From Phycisphaerae bacterium (lineage in GTDB: Bacteria > Planctomycetota > Phycisphaerae > Phycisphaerales > UBA1924): a stretch of 64,000 nucleotides of DNA. The stretch is taken from NCBI GenBank assembly GCA_030429705.1, contig JAUIES010000001.1:1488001-1552000 (forward strand), read 5' to 3'. The notes beneath the pieces are model-generated. The model ran no database searches. It saw only the letters and a list, made by a program, of their open reading frames with translations, and was not told the DNA's origin. The translations under genes and the position numbers were made by a program. Below are positions 24,295 through 33,050 of the stretch, piece by piece. The first letter of the stretch is position 1. The number at the start of each line of letters is the position of its first letter.

Positions 24295-24975
24295 ATGAGT
24301 TCTATTGATCTTGTGATTCTTGACTGCGATGGCGTGCTCGTGGACAGCGAGCGGATTACGACTCGGCTGTTGGCAGAGGTCGTCACCGAACTCGGCTGGC
24401 CGATGACGAGCGATGACGCGACGACGCGATTCAAGGGGCGGGATCTGCACGAGATTCAGGCTGAGGTCGAGACACAGATCGGGCGGGTGCTGGGTGATGG
24501 GTTTATCCCCGGATACCGCGAGCGGATGGCTGAAGTTTTTGTACGCGACGGCGTTCCGCCCATCGAGGGCGCGGATGCACTGCTTGCGTGGCTTGAATCA
24601 AGTGATACCAAGCACGCGGTGGCCAGCAATGCGCCACATGAAAAAATGAAACTGACACTCGGGCGAACCGGGGGGGACGACAGCGATTGGTACACACGGT
24701 TTGAGGGGCGGCGGTTTAGTGCGTACGACATCCAGAAATGGAAACCGGACCCGGCGTTGTTTCTCCACGCTGCCCAAATCATGGGCGCGACACCGGATTC
24801 GTGCATTGTTGTGGAAGATTCGCGCAGCGGCATCAGCGCAGCGTCAGCCGCCGGGATGCGTTCAATCGGCTTTGCCGACCTTACACCCGCCCGCGAACTC
24901 GCCGGTGCTGGCGCGACACATGTCGTTGAAACGATTGCCGATGTTGTGAAGACACTGCGTGCATGGATGGTTTGA
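24295..24975 (+). CDS. HAD-superfamily phosphatase, phosphoglucomutase/phosphatase type
   Basis: A 226-residue haloacid-dehalogenase enzyme of subfamily IA. Motif I is DCDGVLVDSE (nucleophile Asp9, acid/base Asp11), motif II is HAVASNAPHEKM, motif III uses the lysine in KWKPDPALF and motif IV is VVEDSRSGISAA. A helical cap follows motif I (residues 17-85). This pattern is shared by beta-phosphoglucomutases, phosphoglycolate phosphatases and sugar phosphatases, and the sequence alone does not separate them. No pathway partner is adjacent. Confidence 0.87.
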   Translation: MSSIDLVILDCDGVLVDSERITTRLLAEVVTELGWPMTSDDATTRFKGRDLHEIQAEVETQIGRVLGDGFIPGYRERMAEVFVRDGVPPIEGADALLAWLESSDTKHAVASNAPHEKMKLTLGRTGGDDSDWYTRFEGRRFSAYDIQKWKPDPALFLHAAQIMGATPDSCIVVEDSRSGISAASAAGMRSIGFADLTPARELAGAGATHVVETIADVVKTLRAWMV

Positions 24976-25075
24976 TTCTTGAGCCAGTGCGTTTCCTGTT
25001 TCGCGTGCGTCAATTTTTGGTAGCATGGAGCATCAGATTTGTTGGGGGTCAACCGATCAGCCTCAAGGAGTTGAT

Positions 25076-25897
25076 ATGACACATGATCCGAATACGCGCA
25101 GTCTTTCTCGCCGGCAGGTACTCGCTGGGAGTGCAGCACTCTTTGCTGCACCCGGTATTGCTTCGGGGGCTCGGCGTCCTCGATTGGGTATGGATGAAGT
25201 CTCCGATGTGTTTCCCAGGCAGGAGCGCGAACCGGTGTTGGAGGTGGTCGGTCGATCACACTTTGATTTTGATCGTGTCAAGGAGTTGGTCGAGGCGCGC
25301 CCAGCGCTCGCCAAATCATCCATCGACTGGGGATTTGGCGACTGGGAATCTGCGCTCGGCGCAGCGAGCCACACCGGGCGGCGCGAAATCGCCGAGTTTC
25401 TCATGAAGCACGGTGCGAGGCCGAATCTGTTCACGCACGCCATGCTCGGGCATGTGGATGTCGTGCGAGCGATCGTTGAGTCTTCACCCGGTATTGACCA
25501 GTTGATGGGGCCGCACAGCATTTCATTGCTTCGGCACGCCCGATCGGGCGGCGAAGACGCAGCCTCCGTCGTTGAATACCTGCTGTCGCTGCCAGGTGGG
25601 GGCGAAGTCGAACCGATCATCACTTTGACTGAAGATGATTTGCGGATCTATCTCGGTGAGTATGTGTTCGGAGCCGGTTTCAATGATCGATTCATGGTGA
25701 CCATCCGGCGCGGCGCGCTCAGTCTGCAACGAAAGAACGGCGTCGCGCGCATTTTAACCCCGGTTGCGTCACACACCTTCCACCCGGCGGGTGCTGAGGC
25801 GGTGCGAATCGTCTTCCATATCGTCGGCGACAATGCGCGCTCTGTGACAGTTCATGATCCCGACCCGATCGTGGTCGGCAAGCGAATCGGTGCCTGA
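25076..25897 (+). CDS. Tat-exported ankyrin-repeat-like protein
   Basis: A 273-residue protein beginning MTHDPNTRSLSRRQVLAGSA, a twin-arginine signal (SRRQVLAG) followed by a hydrophobic stretch and AxA-type site, so it is exported folded. Residues about 60-180 contain ankyrin-like units (LVEARPALAKSSIDWGFGDW, ALGAASHTGRREIAEFLMKH, AMLGHVDVVRAIVESSPGID). The C-terminal 90 residues are a beta domain (YVFGAGFNDRFMVTIRRGAL). AAGGAG 6 bases before ATG 25076 makes this start better than the upstream ATG at 25025. The function is unknown; ankyrin units suggest protein binding. Confidence 0.8.
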   Translation: MTHDPNTRSLSRRQVLAGSAALFAAPGIASGARRPRLGMDEVSDVFPRQEREPVLEVVGRSHFDFDRVKELVEARPALAKSSIDWGFGDWESALGAASHTGRREIAEFLMKHGARPNLFTHAMLGHVDVVRAIVESSPGIDQLMGPHSISLLRHARSGGEDAASVVEYLLSLPGGGEVEPIITLTEDDLRIYLGEYVFGAGFNDRFMVTIRRGALSLQRKNGVARILTPVASHTFHPAGAEAVRIVFHIVGDNARSVTVHDPDPIVVGKRIGA

Positions 25898-25923
25898 ACC
25901 ACAATCGTCTGGCTGGTCGCGGG

Positions 25924-27309
25924 CTATGGACATCCGGCTGCGAAATCAGCGAGGTATGCCTGAATATCGAAGAAATCGAACAAGGTGTCGTCATTCCAGT
26001 CCGCGATTGTGTCTTGCACAGCAAACGCGTTGAGAAACATCTGAACATCGAAGAAATCGAGCAGGTCGTCTTCGACAAGATCGACGGCACAGTTGCCTGC
26101 ACACGATGACAACACCGCGATGCCTCGCGTGGCGATCGCATCGGGCCCGAGTTCTGTGAAGTTGCCACACACGACAAGGTCGTCGCTCAAATAGCCGAGG
26201 CCGAAGACAGATGGGAAATTGCCTGAAGTTGGCGGCCCGCCCACGCCGCCCTGGAGGGGGGACCAGGTTGATCCGTCGAACGATGCGACATAGTTGATCC
26301 CCGGCATGGCGGTGCCCGATGCGATGAGTCGTTCACCGGATCCGTCATCCCAGACGGCGAGGTCGGTGATGCGCCCCGTGCCGATGGTCCCGCCGACACC
26401 GAACCACTCTGTGCCGTCCCATTTGAGGACATTGAAGATGCCGGACTTGCCAACGATGCGCATCTGTCCTCCGCCGACGAACAAGGCTTCGCCCGAGCCA
26501 TCGTCAAAGATCGTGGTACATTCGAGTCCACCGAGGCTACTTGTTGAGAGAATCCCGGCTCCCAGTGCGGACCAGGTTGTGCCATCAAATTGCGCGACAT
26601 GATTGGCTGGAATGCCATCGACGGTGTTGAATCGACCGATCAGATAGAGTCGATCACCCGAGCCCGGGTCCCATGATTGAACAGCAAACCCGGTTGGCGC
26701 GAACACACCATCAATACCGATGCCGTTTCCGACTTTCGCAAATGATGAGCCGTCCCATGATGCGATCCCCCCAGCCGACACGCCGCCGATCGCCGGGAAT
26801 CCGCCAGTGAGATATAACCGATACCCATCGCCGATGTCGGTCGCCGTCATACCCCAGATCGAGTTGGGTGCAACAAAATCAGCGCCGATGGACGACCAAG
26901 TTGTGCCGTCCCACGCGGCGACACTCTGTGTGCCGGGGATGCCAATCGCACCGGCGAAGAATCCGCCGACAATGAGTCGCGTCGTTGATCCATCATCAAA
27001 GGGAGCAATCGCTGCGACAAAACCATTTGTGTTTCCCGTCGTCAGCCCGTTACCCATTCGTGCCCAGGTTTCGGAAACGAGGTCATAACGCCCGACGATC
27101 TTGGCGTTTGTGCCTCCGATTGCGCCGAAACTGCCGCCGACGAATAAGGCTTCACCCATGCCATCATCATGGACGATAACCGGGGCGGCGTAGCCGGTGG
27201 TGAGTCCGGGCACGCCAAGCGAACCGTCCCATTCAGGTGTGCACTGGGCATAGGCGATCGAACCTGAAACACACAACAACAGCGTAGTGAAGACACATGA
27301 GCGACGCAT
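25924..27309 (-). CDS. Secreted repeat protein with dockerin-like C-terminus
   Basis: A 461-residue exported protein with signal peptide CVFTTLLLCVSGSIAYAQ. The body repeats a propeller-like unit of about 45-60 residues: 'VAAWDGTTWSSIGADF', 'IASWDGSSFAKVGNGI', 'VAQFDGTTWSALGAGI', 'VLKWDGTEWFGVGGTI', 'VASFDGSTWSPLQGGV', each paired with 'DDGSGEALFVGG' or similar. The final 57 residues form two EF-hand-like units (DLVEDDLLDFFDVQMF and DWNDDTLFDFFDIQAY) ending AGCP, like the subtilase. AGGAGGGG upstream of the ATG is a strong Shine-Dalgarno site. It is convergent with the ankyrin-like gene. Function beyond secretion is unknown. Confidence 0.82.
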   Translation of the reverse strand: MRRSCVFTTLLLCVSGSIAYAQCTPEWDGSLGVPGLTTGYAAPVIVHDDGMGEALFVGGSFGAIGGTNAKIVGRYDLVSETWARMGNGLTTGNTNGFVAAIAPFDDGSTTRLIVGGFFAGAIGIPGTQSVAAWDGTTWSSIGADFVAPNSIWGMTATDIGDGYRLYLTGGFPAIGGVSAGGIASWDGSSFAKVGNGIGIDGVFAPTGFAVQSWDPGSGDRLYLIGRFNTVDGIPANHVAQFDGTTWSALGAGILSTSSLGGLECTTIFDDGSGEALFVGGGQMRIVGKSGIFNVLKWDGTEWFGVGGTIGTGRITDLAVWDDGSGERLIASGTAMPGINYVASFDGSTWSPLQGGVGGPPTSGNFPSVFGLGYLSDDLVVCGNFTELGPDAIATRGIAVLSSCAGNCAVDLVEDDLLDFFDVQMFLNAFAVQDTIADWNDDTLFDFFDIQAYLADFAAGCP

Positions 27310-27430
27310 GGATACCCCTCCTGAACAAATTGAACCCGATGAGCCTACCAGATTCGTCGTTGTTCTCCAAGTCAGTTTGCTGTGTGCGTTGCGTGGTCGG
27401 CATGCGTTGTCTCGCCGGTTGATTCGGTGT

Positions 27431-27436
27431 TACACT
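27431..27436 (+). promoter_or_regulatory. -10 element of the ICMT-like gene (leaderless type)
   Basis: TACACT lies 6 bases before GTG 27443. TTGTCT at 27407-27412 gives a possible -35 box with an 18-base spacer. Confidence 0.6.
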
Positions 27437-27442
27437 CCGTGC

Positions 27443-28357
27443 GTGTACGCACCCGGACGCAGGCTGGTGTCGATCTATCTTGCGGTGCAAGGGATGCTCG
27501 GCCTGGCCTGGTGGCTGGCGCTCTGGCTTGTGCCGTCGTGGCGCAGCCAATTCGCACCCGAGGGCTTCGATCACGATTTCATAATGCTCTTTGCATTGCC
27601 CGATGCTGTCTTGTTCGTCGGCTGCGCACTGTTCGGTTCGGTTCTGTTTGCGGTCAACCACCGAGCAGCCAGGCCTTTGCTTTGGCTCACAACCGGCGCA
27701 ACGCTCTACGCGACGCTGATCTGCCTCGGGCTTGCAATCACAACAACGGGATACTGGGCTGCGACGATCATGATGTTGGCAGCGTCATTCTGTGTGAGCA
27801 TTTTTGCATTGACGGTCCGACGCAACGAGCCGTTACTGCCGACGGTCCCATTTGCGACAGCGAAACAATCGCCACGGGTGCCGGTCGCTGTGCGTACAGC
27901 CATACAGATCTTCGTGTTCTGGTCTGTCTTGTTGATCATGCTTCCGTTGATGATTGCGTGGTGTGAACGCGAACTCAGCATACCCGCAGGGCCATCAAAC
28001 AATTGGGTGGGGGCCGCGATTTTTGCTGTCGGCGGCGGCCTGGGGATCTGGTCGAGCCGGTGGATGACGCGTCACGGACGCGGGACCCCGCTTCCGATCG
28101 ACTCGGCGTTGCAACTGGTGACGGGCGGTCCATACGCAGTGGTACGCAACCCAATGGCGGTCGGCGGATTGATGCAAGGGCTGGGTGTTGCGATCATGCT
28201 CGGGTCATGGATGACGCTCGGGTATGTCTTGCTCGGCGGGCTGATCTGGAATGCGTGCATTCGACCTATTGAAGAACAGGAACTGTGCGATCGCTTCGGC
28301 GACGAATACATTGAATACGCGAATCGCGTGCGATGCTGGTGGCCCAGATTCGGTTGA
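27443..28357 (+). CDS. Isoprenylcysteine-methyltransferase-like integral membrane protein
   Basis: A 304-residue polytopic protein. The first half has about five membrane segments of no clear family. The second half follows the ICMT/phospholipid-methyltransferase fold: TGGPYAVVRNPMAVGG (compare the family's TGPYxxxRHPMY) and EEQELCDRFGDEYIEYANRV near the end. His in the RHP motif is replaced by Asn, which may affect catalysis. The frame is open 52 codons further upstream, but that part shadows the divergent secreted-protein gene; GTG 27443 fits the -10 hexamer. The substrate is unknown. Confidence 0.72.
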   Translation: MYAPGRRLVSIYLAVQGMLGLAWWLALWLVPSWRSQFAPEGFDHDFIMLFALPDAVLFVGCALFGSVLFAVNHRAARPLLWLTTGATLYATLICLGLAITTTGYWAATIMMLAASFCVSIFALTVRRNEPLLPTVPFATAKQSPRVPVAVRTAIQIFVFWSVLLIMLPLMIAWCERELSIPAGPSNNWVGAAIFAVGGGLGIWSSRWMTRHGRGTPLPIDSALQLVTGGPYAVVRNPMAVGGLMQGLGVAIMLGSWMTLGYVLLGGLIWNACIRPIEEQELCDRFGDEYIEYANRVRCWWPRFG

Positions 28358-28386
28358 CTGGGCGACACATCCAGCCCTGACCAGTG

Positions 28387-29310
28387 TCACGCAGAATCGG
28401 TGATGTGATGCCATACATCGCGGACAACCCAACCCATACGCTCTTTGGCGGCCCGCGTCGCTGCAGCCACATGCGGATACAGCCTCGCATTCTGCAGATG
28501 AAGCAATGGATGATCCGCTGAGATCGGCTCATGTTCATGAACATCGAGCAGAGCCGTGGCGTCTGTGTGAATTTTGAGCCATCCAGCCAGTGCAGATTCA
28601 TCAATGACCAGTCCACGGCTTGTGTTGATGATGGTCCCGCCAGACTTGAGTTGATCGAGTTGGTCGATCGAAATGAAATGCCGGTTGGCTGGTCGACCAT
28701 CGATATGAAGTGATAGCACATCGGCTTGGGCGAGCACGCGGTCAAGTGGTACCTGTTGACACCCTGTAGGGGGGGCAATGGTGAGCAGATCGTGATACAA
28801 AACAGTCATGCCGATCGCTGCCGCGATGCGACCAACTCGAGAGCCGATCCGCCCAAACCCGATGATACCGAGCGTCAGGTCGTTCAACTCGCGTGGCGCT
28901 TGCGCCGCATCGCGGCGTTGTTCCCACGCGGGCAACAGACAGGGCTCGGTGATGGACGGTTGCAGCGGGCGAAAGCGGTGAAAGATCAGCGAGAATACAT
29001 ATTCTGCGACCGCCGAAGTGTTGGCATCGGGCGTGTTCAAGATTGCAATGCTGCGTGCATGACAGGCACCTTGGTCGATGTTGTCGAGCCCGACACCCGC
29101 TCGTCCGACCACGCGCAGGCGAGGCGCACGATCGAGCAAGCCGCCATCGACGATGGTGTAGGTCCGCACAATCAGCGCATCTGCTCGTTCGATCGCCGAC
29201 TCGAACACCGGTTCGCCGGGTGCGCCAATGACGACCTCCGCTCGCTCGGCAAGCCACGACAAGGGCCCATCCGGGAGTGACTCGGTCACGATGACGACAG
29301 GGCGCAGCAC
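28387..29310 (-). CDS. D-2-hydroxyacid dehydrogenase family protein
   Basis: A 307-residue NAD-dependent oxidoreductase. The Rossmann dinucleotide motif is LGIIGFGRIGSRVG near residues 148-161. The catalytic-domain motif VGRAGVGLDNID and the arginine-containing INTSRGLVIDE are intact, as is the acidic residue in LLDVHEHEP. The expected catalytic His is in YPHVAAATRAA. It is most like the SerA/phosphoglycerate-dehydrogenase branch without the ACT or intervening domains. It begins 6 bases after the Fur-like gene and is probably cotranscribed with it. The substrate is not determined. Confidence 0.85.
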   Translation of the reverse strand: MLRPVVIVTESLPDGPLSWLAERAEVVIGAPGEPVFESAIERADALIVRTYTIVDGGLLDRAPRLRVVGRAGVGLDNIDQGACHARSIAILNTPDANTSAVAEYVFSLIFHRFRPLQPSITEPCLLPAWEQRRDAAQAPRELNDLTLGIIGFGRIGSRVGRIAAAIGMTVLYHDLLTIAPPTGCQQVPLDRVLAQADVLSLHIDGRPANRHFISIDQLDQLKSGGTIINTSRGLVIDESALAGWLKIHTDATALLDVHEHEPISADHPLLHLQNARLYPHVAAATRAAKERMGWVVRDVWHHITDSA

Positions 29311-29316
29311 AGGCGG

Positions 29317-29781
29317 TCAGTTCTGGTTCGGCGCCGATTTCGCATAGATCTGCAGCCGATGTCCTTCGGGCACGAGCCCCCGCTCGCGGCAGATGCGATC
29401 ACGCAGTTCGAGCAACTCAGGTACATCAATCGCTTCGATCTCACCCGTATCGACACGCACAACAATGGTCCGCGGTGCCCGGCCATAGACCAGTTGATAA
29501 TGCGATTGCTCACGGTCGAAAAGCACAGCCTGAATGATGTTGGCATCCGCGAGGAGCTTGAGCGTTCGATAAACCGTGGCTTTCGACACTTCGTGCCCCT
29601 GCTCGTCGAGGCGAGCAAGAAGTGAATCGGCATCAAAAATGCCGTCTTCTTCAATGATCGCATCGAGGATCTGGGCTCGCTCAGGCGTGTACTTCGCGCC
29701 TTCGGCTTTCAGTTTGCGACGAAAAACAGCACACAAAGGCTCAATGATCTCGATCGGGGACGGTGTGGAATCCGGTGTCAT
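29317..29781 (-). CDS. Fur-family regulator lacking the usual metal motifs
   Basis: A 154-residue protein with the Fur winged helix: YTPERAQILDAIIEEDGIF, then VSKATVYRTLKLLADANII as recognition helix and wing. The dimerisation part keeps the ending GHRLQIYAKS, as in Fur's HRLEIYG. But the usual HHDH segment reads RAPRTIV and no CxxC pair exists, so the structural zinc and classic regulatory sites are missing. It may sense something else or be metal-independent. The gene is divergent from the GT-C gene and heads a two-gene operon with the dehydrogenase. Confidence 0.82.
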   Translation of the reverse strand: MTPDSTPSPIEIIEPLCAVFRRKLKAEGAKYTPERAQILDAIIEEDGIFDADSLLARLDEQGHEVSKATVYRTLKLLADANIIQAVLFDREQSHYQLVYGRAPRTIVVRVDTGEIEAIDVPELLELRDRICRERGLVPEGHRLQIYAKSAPNQN

Positions 29782-29786
29782 ACAGA

Positions 29787-29792
29787 ACTCTA
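29787..29792 (-). promoter_or_regulatory. -10 element of the Fur-like gene (leaderless type)
   Basis: Minus-strand TAGAGT lies 5 bases before ATG 29781. It faces the divergent TACACT at 29830-29835, leaving 37 bases between the two hexamers. Confidence 0.5.
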
Positions 29793-29829
29793 CGGCCCTC
29801 GATCGTGCAGGGTCGGGCTCACAGGGCGA

Positions 29830-29835
29830 TACACT
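29830..29835 (+). promoter_or_regulatory. -10 element of the GT-C gene (leaderless type)
   Basis: TACACT lies 6 bases before ATG 29842, with no Shine-Dalgarno sequence. Confidence 0.6.
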
Positions 29836-29841
29836 GCGTTC

Positions 29842-31983
29842 ATGCCTACGCAGGGTTCACGAACCCCGGTCATTTTGGCAGCCCTGATGGGGCTGGTATT
29901 GTCCCTCCTGCTCGTCCTCTGGATGGGCGGGGGGACCGATCCGATCGACGGGCTCGGCTGGATTCTCACAACCACCGTCTTTGCGGGTGGACCGGCGGTT
30001 ATCTATCTGCTCGCGGCTCTCGGCTTTGGCGATCTGATCGGACGCGCGGTTCTGCGAGATATGCAACCCGGGTCCGGACGATCCGCAATCGAAGGCGGAA
30101 TCGGGCTGGGATGCATGCTCACTGTCTCACATGCACTCGGTGTATTGGGCATACTCACGCCGATTGTCGCTATTGTGGTGTGCGCCATCGGCGTCGCTGT
30201 ATTTGCTCGGCGTCTTGCCAGAACACAAGCAGCAGGCCTGCAACCCACCCTCGCTTGGATCGCGATTCCGACGGCTGCAGTTCTCATCGTGGCTGCTTCG
30301 TGTGCTCCCGGACAGTTGTGGGATTCAGAGTTCGGCGGGTACGACGCACTCAGTTATCACCTGCCCGAAGTCCAGGCGTGGATTGAGTCCGGGCAGATTG
30401 AACCCCTTCAACACAATGTGTATTCGTTCTTGCCGAGTTATGTCGAGTCGGCATTTTTTCATCTGGCAATGCTGACCGATGCGCCCGGTCCGACTGGGAC
30501 CGGGGCATCATGGGGCTTGATCGCTGGCGACGGTTGGCGCGTGTTGAGCACTCAGTGGCTGCACGCCGGGCTTGCTGTGTACGCTGCGTGGATCGTCGCA
30601 GCAGCAACCGGCGCGATCGGTGAACGAACCGGGCTGAGCGCAGGCCAACGGCGCATCGCATCAGGAATCGCGGGAGGACTGACTCTGGCGACGCCATGGG
30701 TGGTTGTGGTCGGGTCACTCGCGTACAACGAGATGGCGGTGATTGCACTCGGCGCCAGCGCACTTGCAACAGCCGTCGTCGCAGATCTCGGTCCATGGAA
30801 AAAGGGCGCACTCGTTGGCGCTCTCGTGGGTATCGCGTGCGGTGCCAAGCCGACAGCGATCTTTATGCTCAGTCCCGCAATCGGTGTCGGCATGCTCGCA
30901 GCGGCCCCGCGAAGGATGTGGTTTGCGATGATCGTTGGTGGTGTCGCTGCCGGCAGCGTCATGCTCTCGCCATGGATGGTGCGCAACGCAATCCACGGCG
31001 GAAACCCAGTGTTTCCTTACGCCACCACACTCTTCGGTACCGCGCACTGGTCAGCCGAGCAAGCCGAACGATTTGCGACAGCGCATCACTTCGATGGTTC
31101 GGTCCTCGATCGCATTCAAACCGGGTTCTGGATCAACCCCGCAGCCGACGCACAGGCTCGTGCAGTCATTCGCTGGCGAGGCGTCTCCAACCCACAATGG
31201 GGCGTTCTGTTCTATGCTGCATTTGTTGCGATCGGTGCAGGGCTTGTATGTCGTCAAAAAGAAAAAACGGACGGGTTGCGATCGCAGTCCATCGTTGTGT
31301 TGCTCGCAGCCGGGCTCGGTCTGCAACTCCTCGCGTGGCTCACATTGACACACATCCAGAGCCGATTCCTGCTTCCATGCGTGGTCATCATCGCTCCGCT
31401 CATCGGCTTGGTCTGCGCGCGTATTGGGCGCGCTCGTGTTGCATCGATCGTCGGCGGCACGCTGGTCGCGACGCAGATGGTGTGGACTGTCATCCTGTGG
31501 GGCGGGCAAGCGGGCGGCTTTCCAACCGGTGGCATGATCGCCGGCGTGCGATTCTGGAAAGGTGAGCCGTTCACCGTTGATGAACAACAGGATTTCCCGA
31601 TCGCATCGACCAATGTCATCGCAGACGGCTCGTTGGTCTACTTGCTCGGCAGTTCGACGCCGTTGTACTTTCGCACGCCTGTCTTGTACCACACCACCTG
31701 GGACCGCTCACCACTTGGTCACGCGATGCGCACTCACCCCGGTGAACCAGCGCTGTGGGCGCGTTCGCTGCAAGACGCCGGCGTGCAGTACATTCTGGCA
31801 GATTTCGCCGAACTCGATCGACTGACGCGATCGGGGTGGTACGACCCATTGATCACTTCAGGCGGGGCGATGGCGTGGCTCGATGCACACGCCGAACCAG
31901 TCGCTGGTTGGCCGAACGCCGGACAACTGCTCTATCGTCTCAAACCAACCCCTGACACACAGCAACAGGGGGGGTTGCCTTGA
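29842..31983 (+). CDS. GT-C-type integral membrane glycosyltransferase
   Basis: A 713-residue protein with about eleven to thirteen membrane helices and a C-terminal extracytoplasmic domain (residues about 575-713). The first large loop holds the acidic motif FGGYDALSYHLPEVQAW after a helix pair, matching the D/E-containing loop that binds a polyprenyl-phosphate sugar in PMT/ArnT-like (GT39/GT83) enzymes. It would transfer a sugar or mannosyl-type residue outside the membrane. The stop codon overlaps the TTG start of the flippase-like gene, so the two form an operon. Donor and acceptor are unknown. Confidence 0.75.
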   Translation: MPTQGSRTPVILAALMGLVLSLLLVLWMGGGTDPIDGLGWILTTTVFAGGPAVIYLLAALGFGDLIGRAVLRDMQPGSGRSAIEGGIGLGCMLTVSHALGVLGILTPIVAIVVCAIGVAVFARRLARTQAAGLQPTLAWIAIPTAAVLIVAASCAPGQLWDSEFGGYDALSYHLPEVQAWIESGQIEPLQHNVYSFLPSYVESAFFHLAMLTDAPGPTGTGASWGLIAGDGWRVLSTQWLHAGLAVYAAWIVAAATGAIGERTGLSAGQRRIASGIAGGLTLATPWVVVVGSLAYNEMAVIALGASALATAVVADLGPWKKGALVGALVGIACGAKPTAIFMLSPAIGVGMLAAAPRRMWFAMIVGGVAAGSVMLSPWMVRNAIHGGNPVFPYATTLFGTAHWSAEQAERFATAHHFDGSVLDRIQTGFWINPAADAQARAVIRWRGVSNPQWGVLFYAAFVAIGAGLVCRQKEKTDGLRSQSIVVLLAAGLGLQLLAWLTLTHIQSRFLLPCVVIIAPLIGLVCARIGRARVASIVGGTLVATQMVWTVILWGGQAGGFPTGGMIAGVRFWKGEPFTVDEQQDFPIASTNVIADGSLVYLLGSSTPLYFRTPVLYHTTWDRSPLGHAMRTHPGEPALWARSLQDAGVQYILADFAELDRLTRSGWYDPLITSGGAMAWLDAHAEPVAGWPNAGQLLYRLKPTPDTQQQGGLP

Positions 31984-33017
31984 AGACGAGTACCGGCTGG
32001 CGTCGGGTCGCACAGGGTGTCGGGTTCATCATCGGACTCGGGCTGCTCGTGTGGTGTATTTCAGTCGCTCTCAGCGAGAAAAACCGTGAGCAACTGCTGC
32101 AGTTGCTCGATGCCTCCGTCTGGCAGGTGTCGCTCCTGCTTGCCTGCTCCGCCGGGACGATGATGTTCAACGGCCTGATCTTCTGGGTCGTCCTTTACCC
32201 CGTCAAACGAACCAGCGTGTTGCACATGTCTGCGGTCAACGGGGCGGCAACCTTGCTGTCGTATACGCCGTTCAAACTGGCACTGGCGTTTCGAGTGCTC
32301 GTCCATCAACGCATCGACAAAGTCCCGGTCTTGACGATCGGAGCCTGGTTCGCTGCGATCGGCGTGCTCGCTGTCGCGGTTGTTGCACCGGCTGTGGTCG
32401 CGAGCCTCGCATTCGGTGGTGGCACACCGGCCTGGTGGGGTGCATGGGTCGGTGGAGCGGTCGTTTGTACCGCGCTGTGCATCGGCCTGGCAGCGATTTT
32501 CTCGGGTGATACGGGCTGGGTCAGGCTGAAGCGCATGCTCACCGCAACCAGACTCGGACTCATCGTGCGGTGGCTCGACACCGAGCACGGGCGGCGCGTG
32601 CATGCCGGTGTCGACATGATTGCGCACGCTCGCGCATCGTCAGCAGCCGGCGGGTTTCGCATCGCAGACATCCTGGTGCAGGCGGTGCGCGTGCGCGTGG
32701 CTGCAGAGATTCTCGGGCTCGAGATGGACTGGGGCGCGGCCATGGTCATCGCGAGCAGCTACTTCGTCATCGGTATTCTCAGCCCGATCGGCATGCTCGG
32801 CCCGCGCGAAGCCGGTGCAGCCGGTGTCGCGAGTATCGCAGGCATGTCAGGCGCCGAAGGTGCCGAGTCCATCATGCTTGTCAGCGTGCTTGTCAGTGCG
32901 ACCGAAGCAATCGTCAACCTCGCGGGCGGCGGATTGGGAGCAGCCTATCTGCGAATCGACCGATGGTTGTTCAATCGATCAACCGACACCGAATCTGAAT
33001 CGTTGCAGGCTGATTGA
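31980..33017 (+). CDS. LPG-synthase/flippase-like (YbhN, UPF0104-type) membrane protein
   Basis: A 345-residue protein with about eight membrane segments, including GFIIGLGLLVWCISVAL, SLLLACSAGTMMFNGLIFW and FVIGILSPIGMLGPREAG. The last is the conserved PxGxG...RE region of the lysylphosphatidylglycerol synthase transmembrane family. Members without the synthase domain often accompany glycan or lipid genes. The start is TTG, which overlaps the GT-C stop codon in TTGA and is preceded by a G-rich Shine-Dalgarno stretch. It probably acts with the preceding glycosyltransferase, for instance in lipid-linked sugar movement; this is inference. Confidence 0.72.
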   Translation: MKTSTGWRRVAQGVGFIIGLGLLVWCISVALSEKNREQLLQLLDASVWQVSLLLACSAGTMMFNGLIFWVVLYPVKRTSVLHMSAVNGAATLLSYTPFKLALAFRVLVHQRIDKVPVLTIGAWFAAIGVLAVAVVAPAVVASLAFGGGTPAWWGAWVGGAVVCTALCIGLAAIFSGDTGWVRLKRMLTATRLGLIVRWLDTEHGRRVHAGVDMIAHARASSAAGGFRIADILVQAVRVRVAAEILGLEMDWGAAMVIASSYFVIGILSPIGMLGPREAGAAGVASIAGMSGAEGAESIMLVSVLVSATEAIVNLAGGGLGAAYLRIDRWLFNRSTDTESESLQAD

Positions 33018-33039
33018 CGGTCGGCGTTACACCGGGTTC

Positions 33040-33045
33040 TATGAT
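33040..33045 (+). promoter_or_regulatory. -10 element of nadE (leaderless type)
   Basis: TATGAT, close to the consensus TATAAT, lies 5 bases before GTG 33051. TTGACG at 33014-33019 is a possible -35 box, but the spacer is 20 bases. Confidence 0.6.
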
Positions 33046-33050
33046 GCCTC

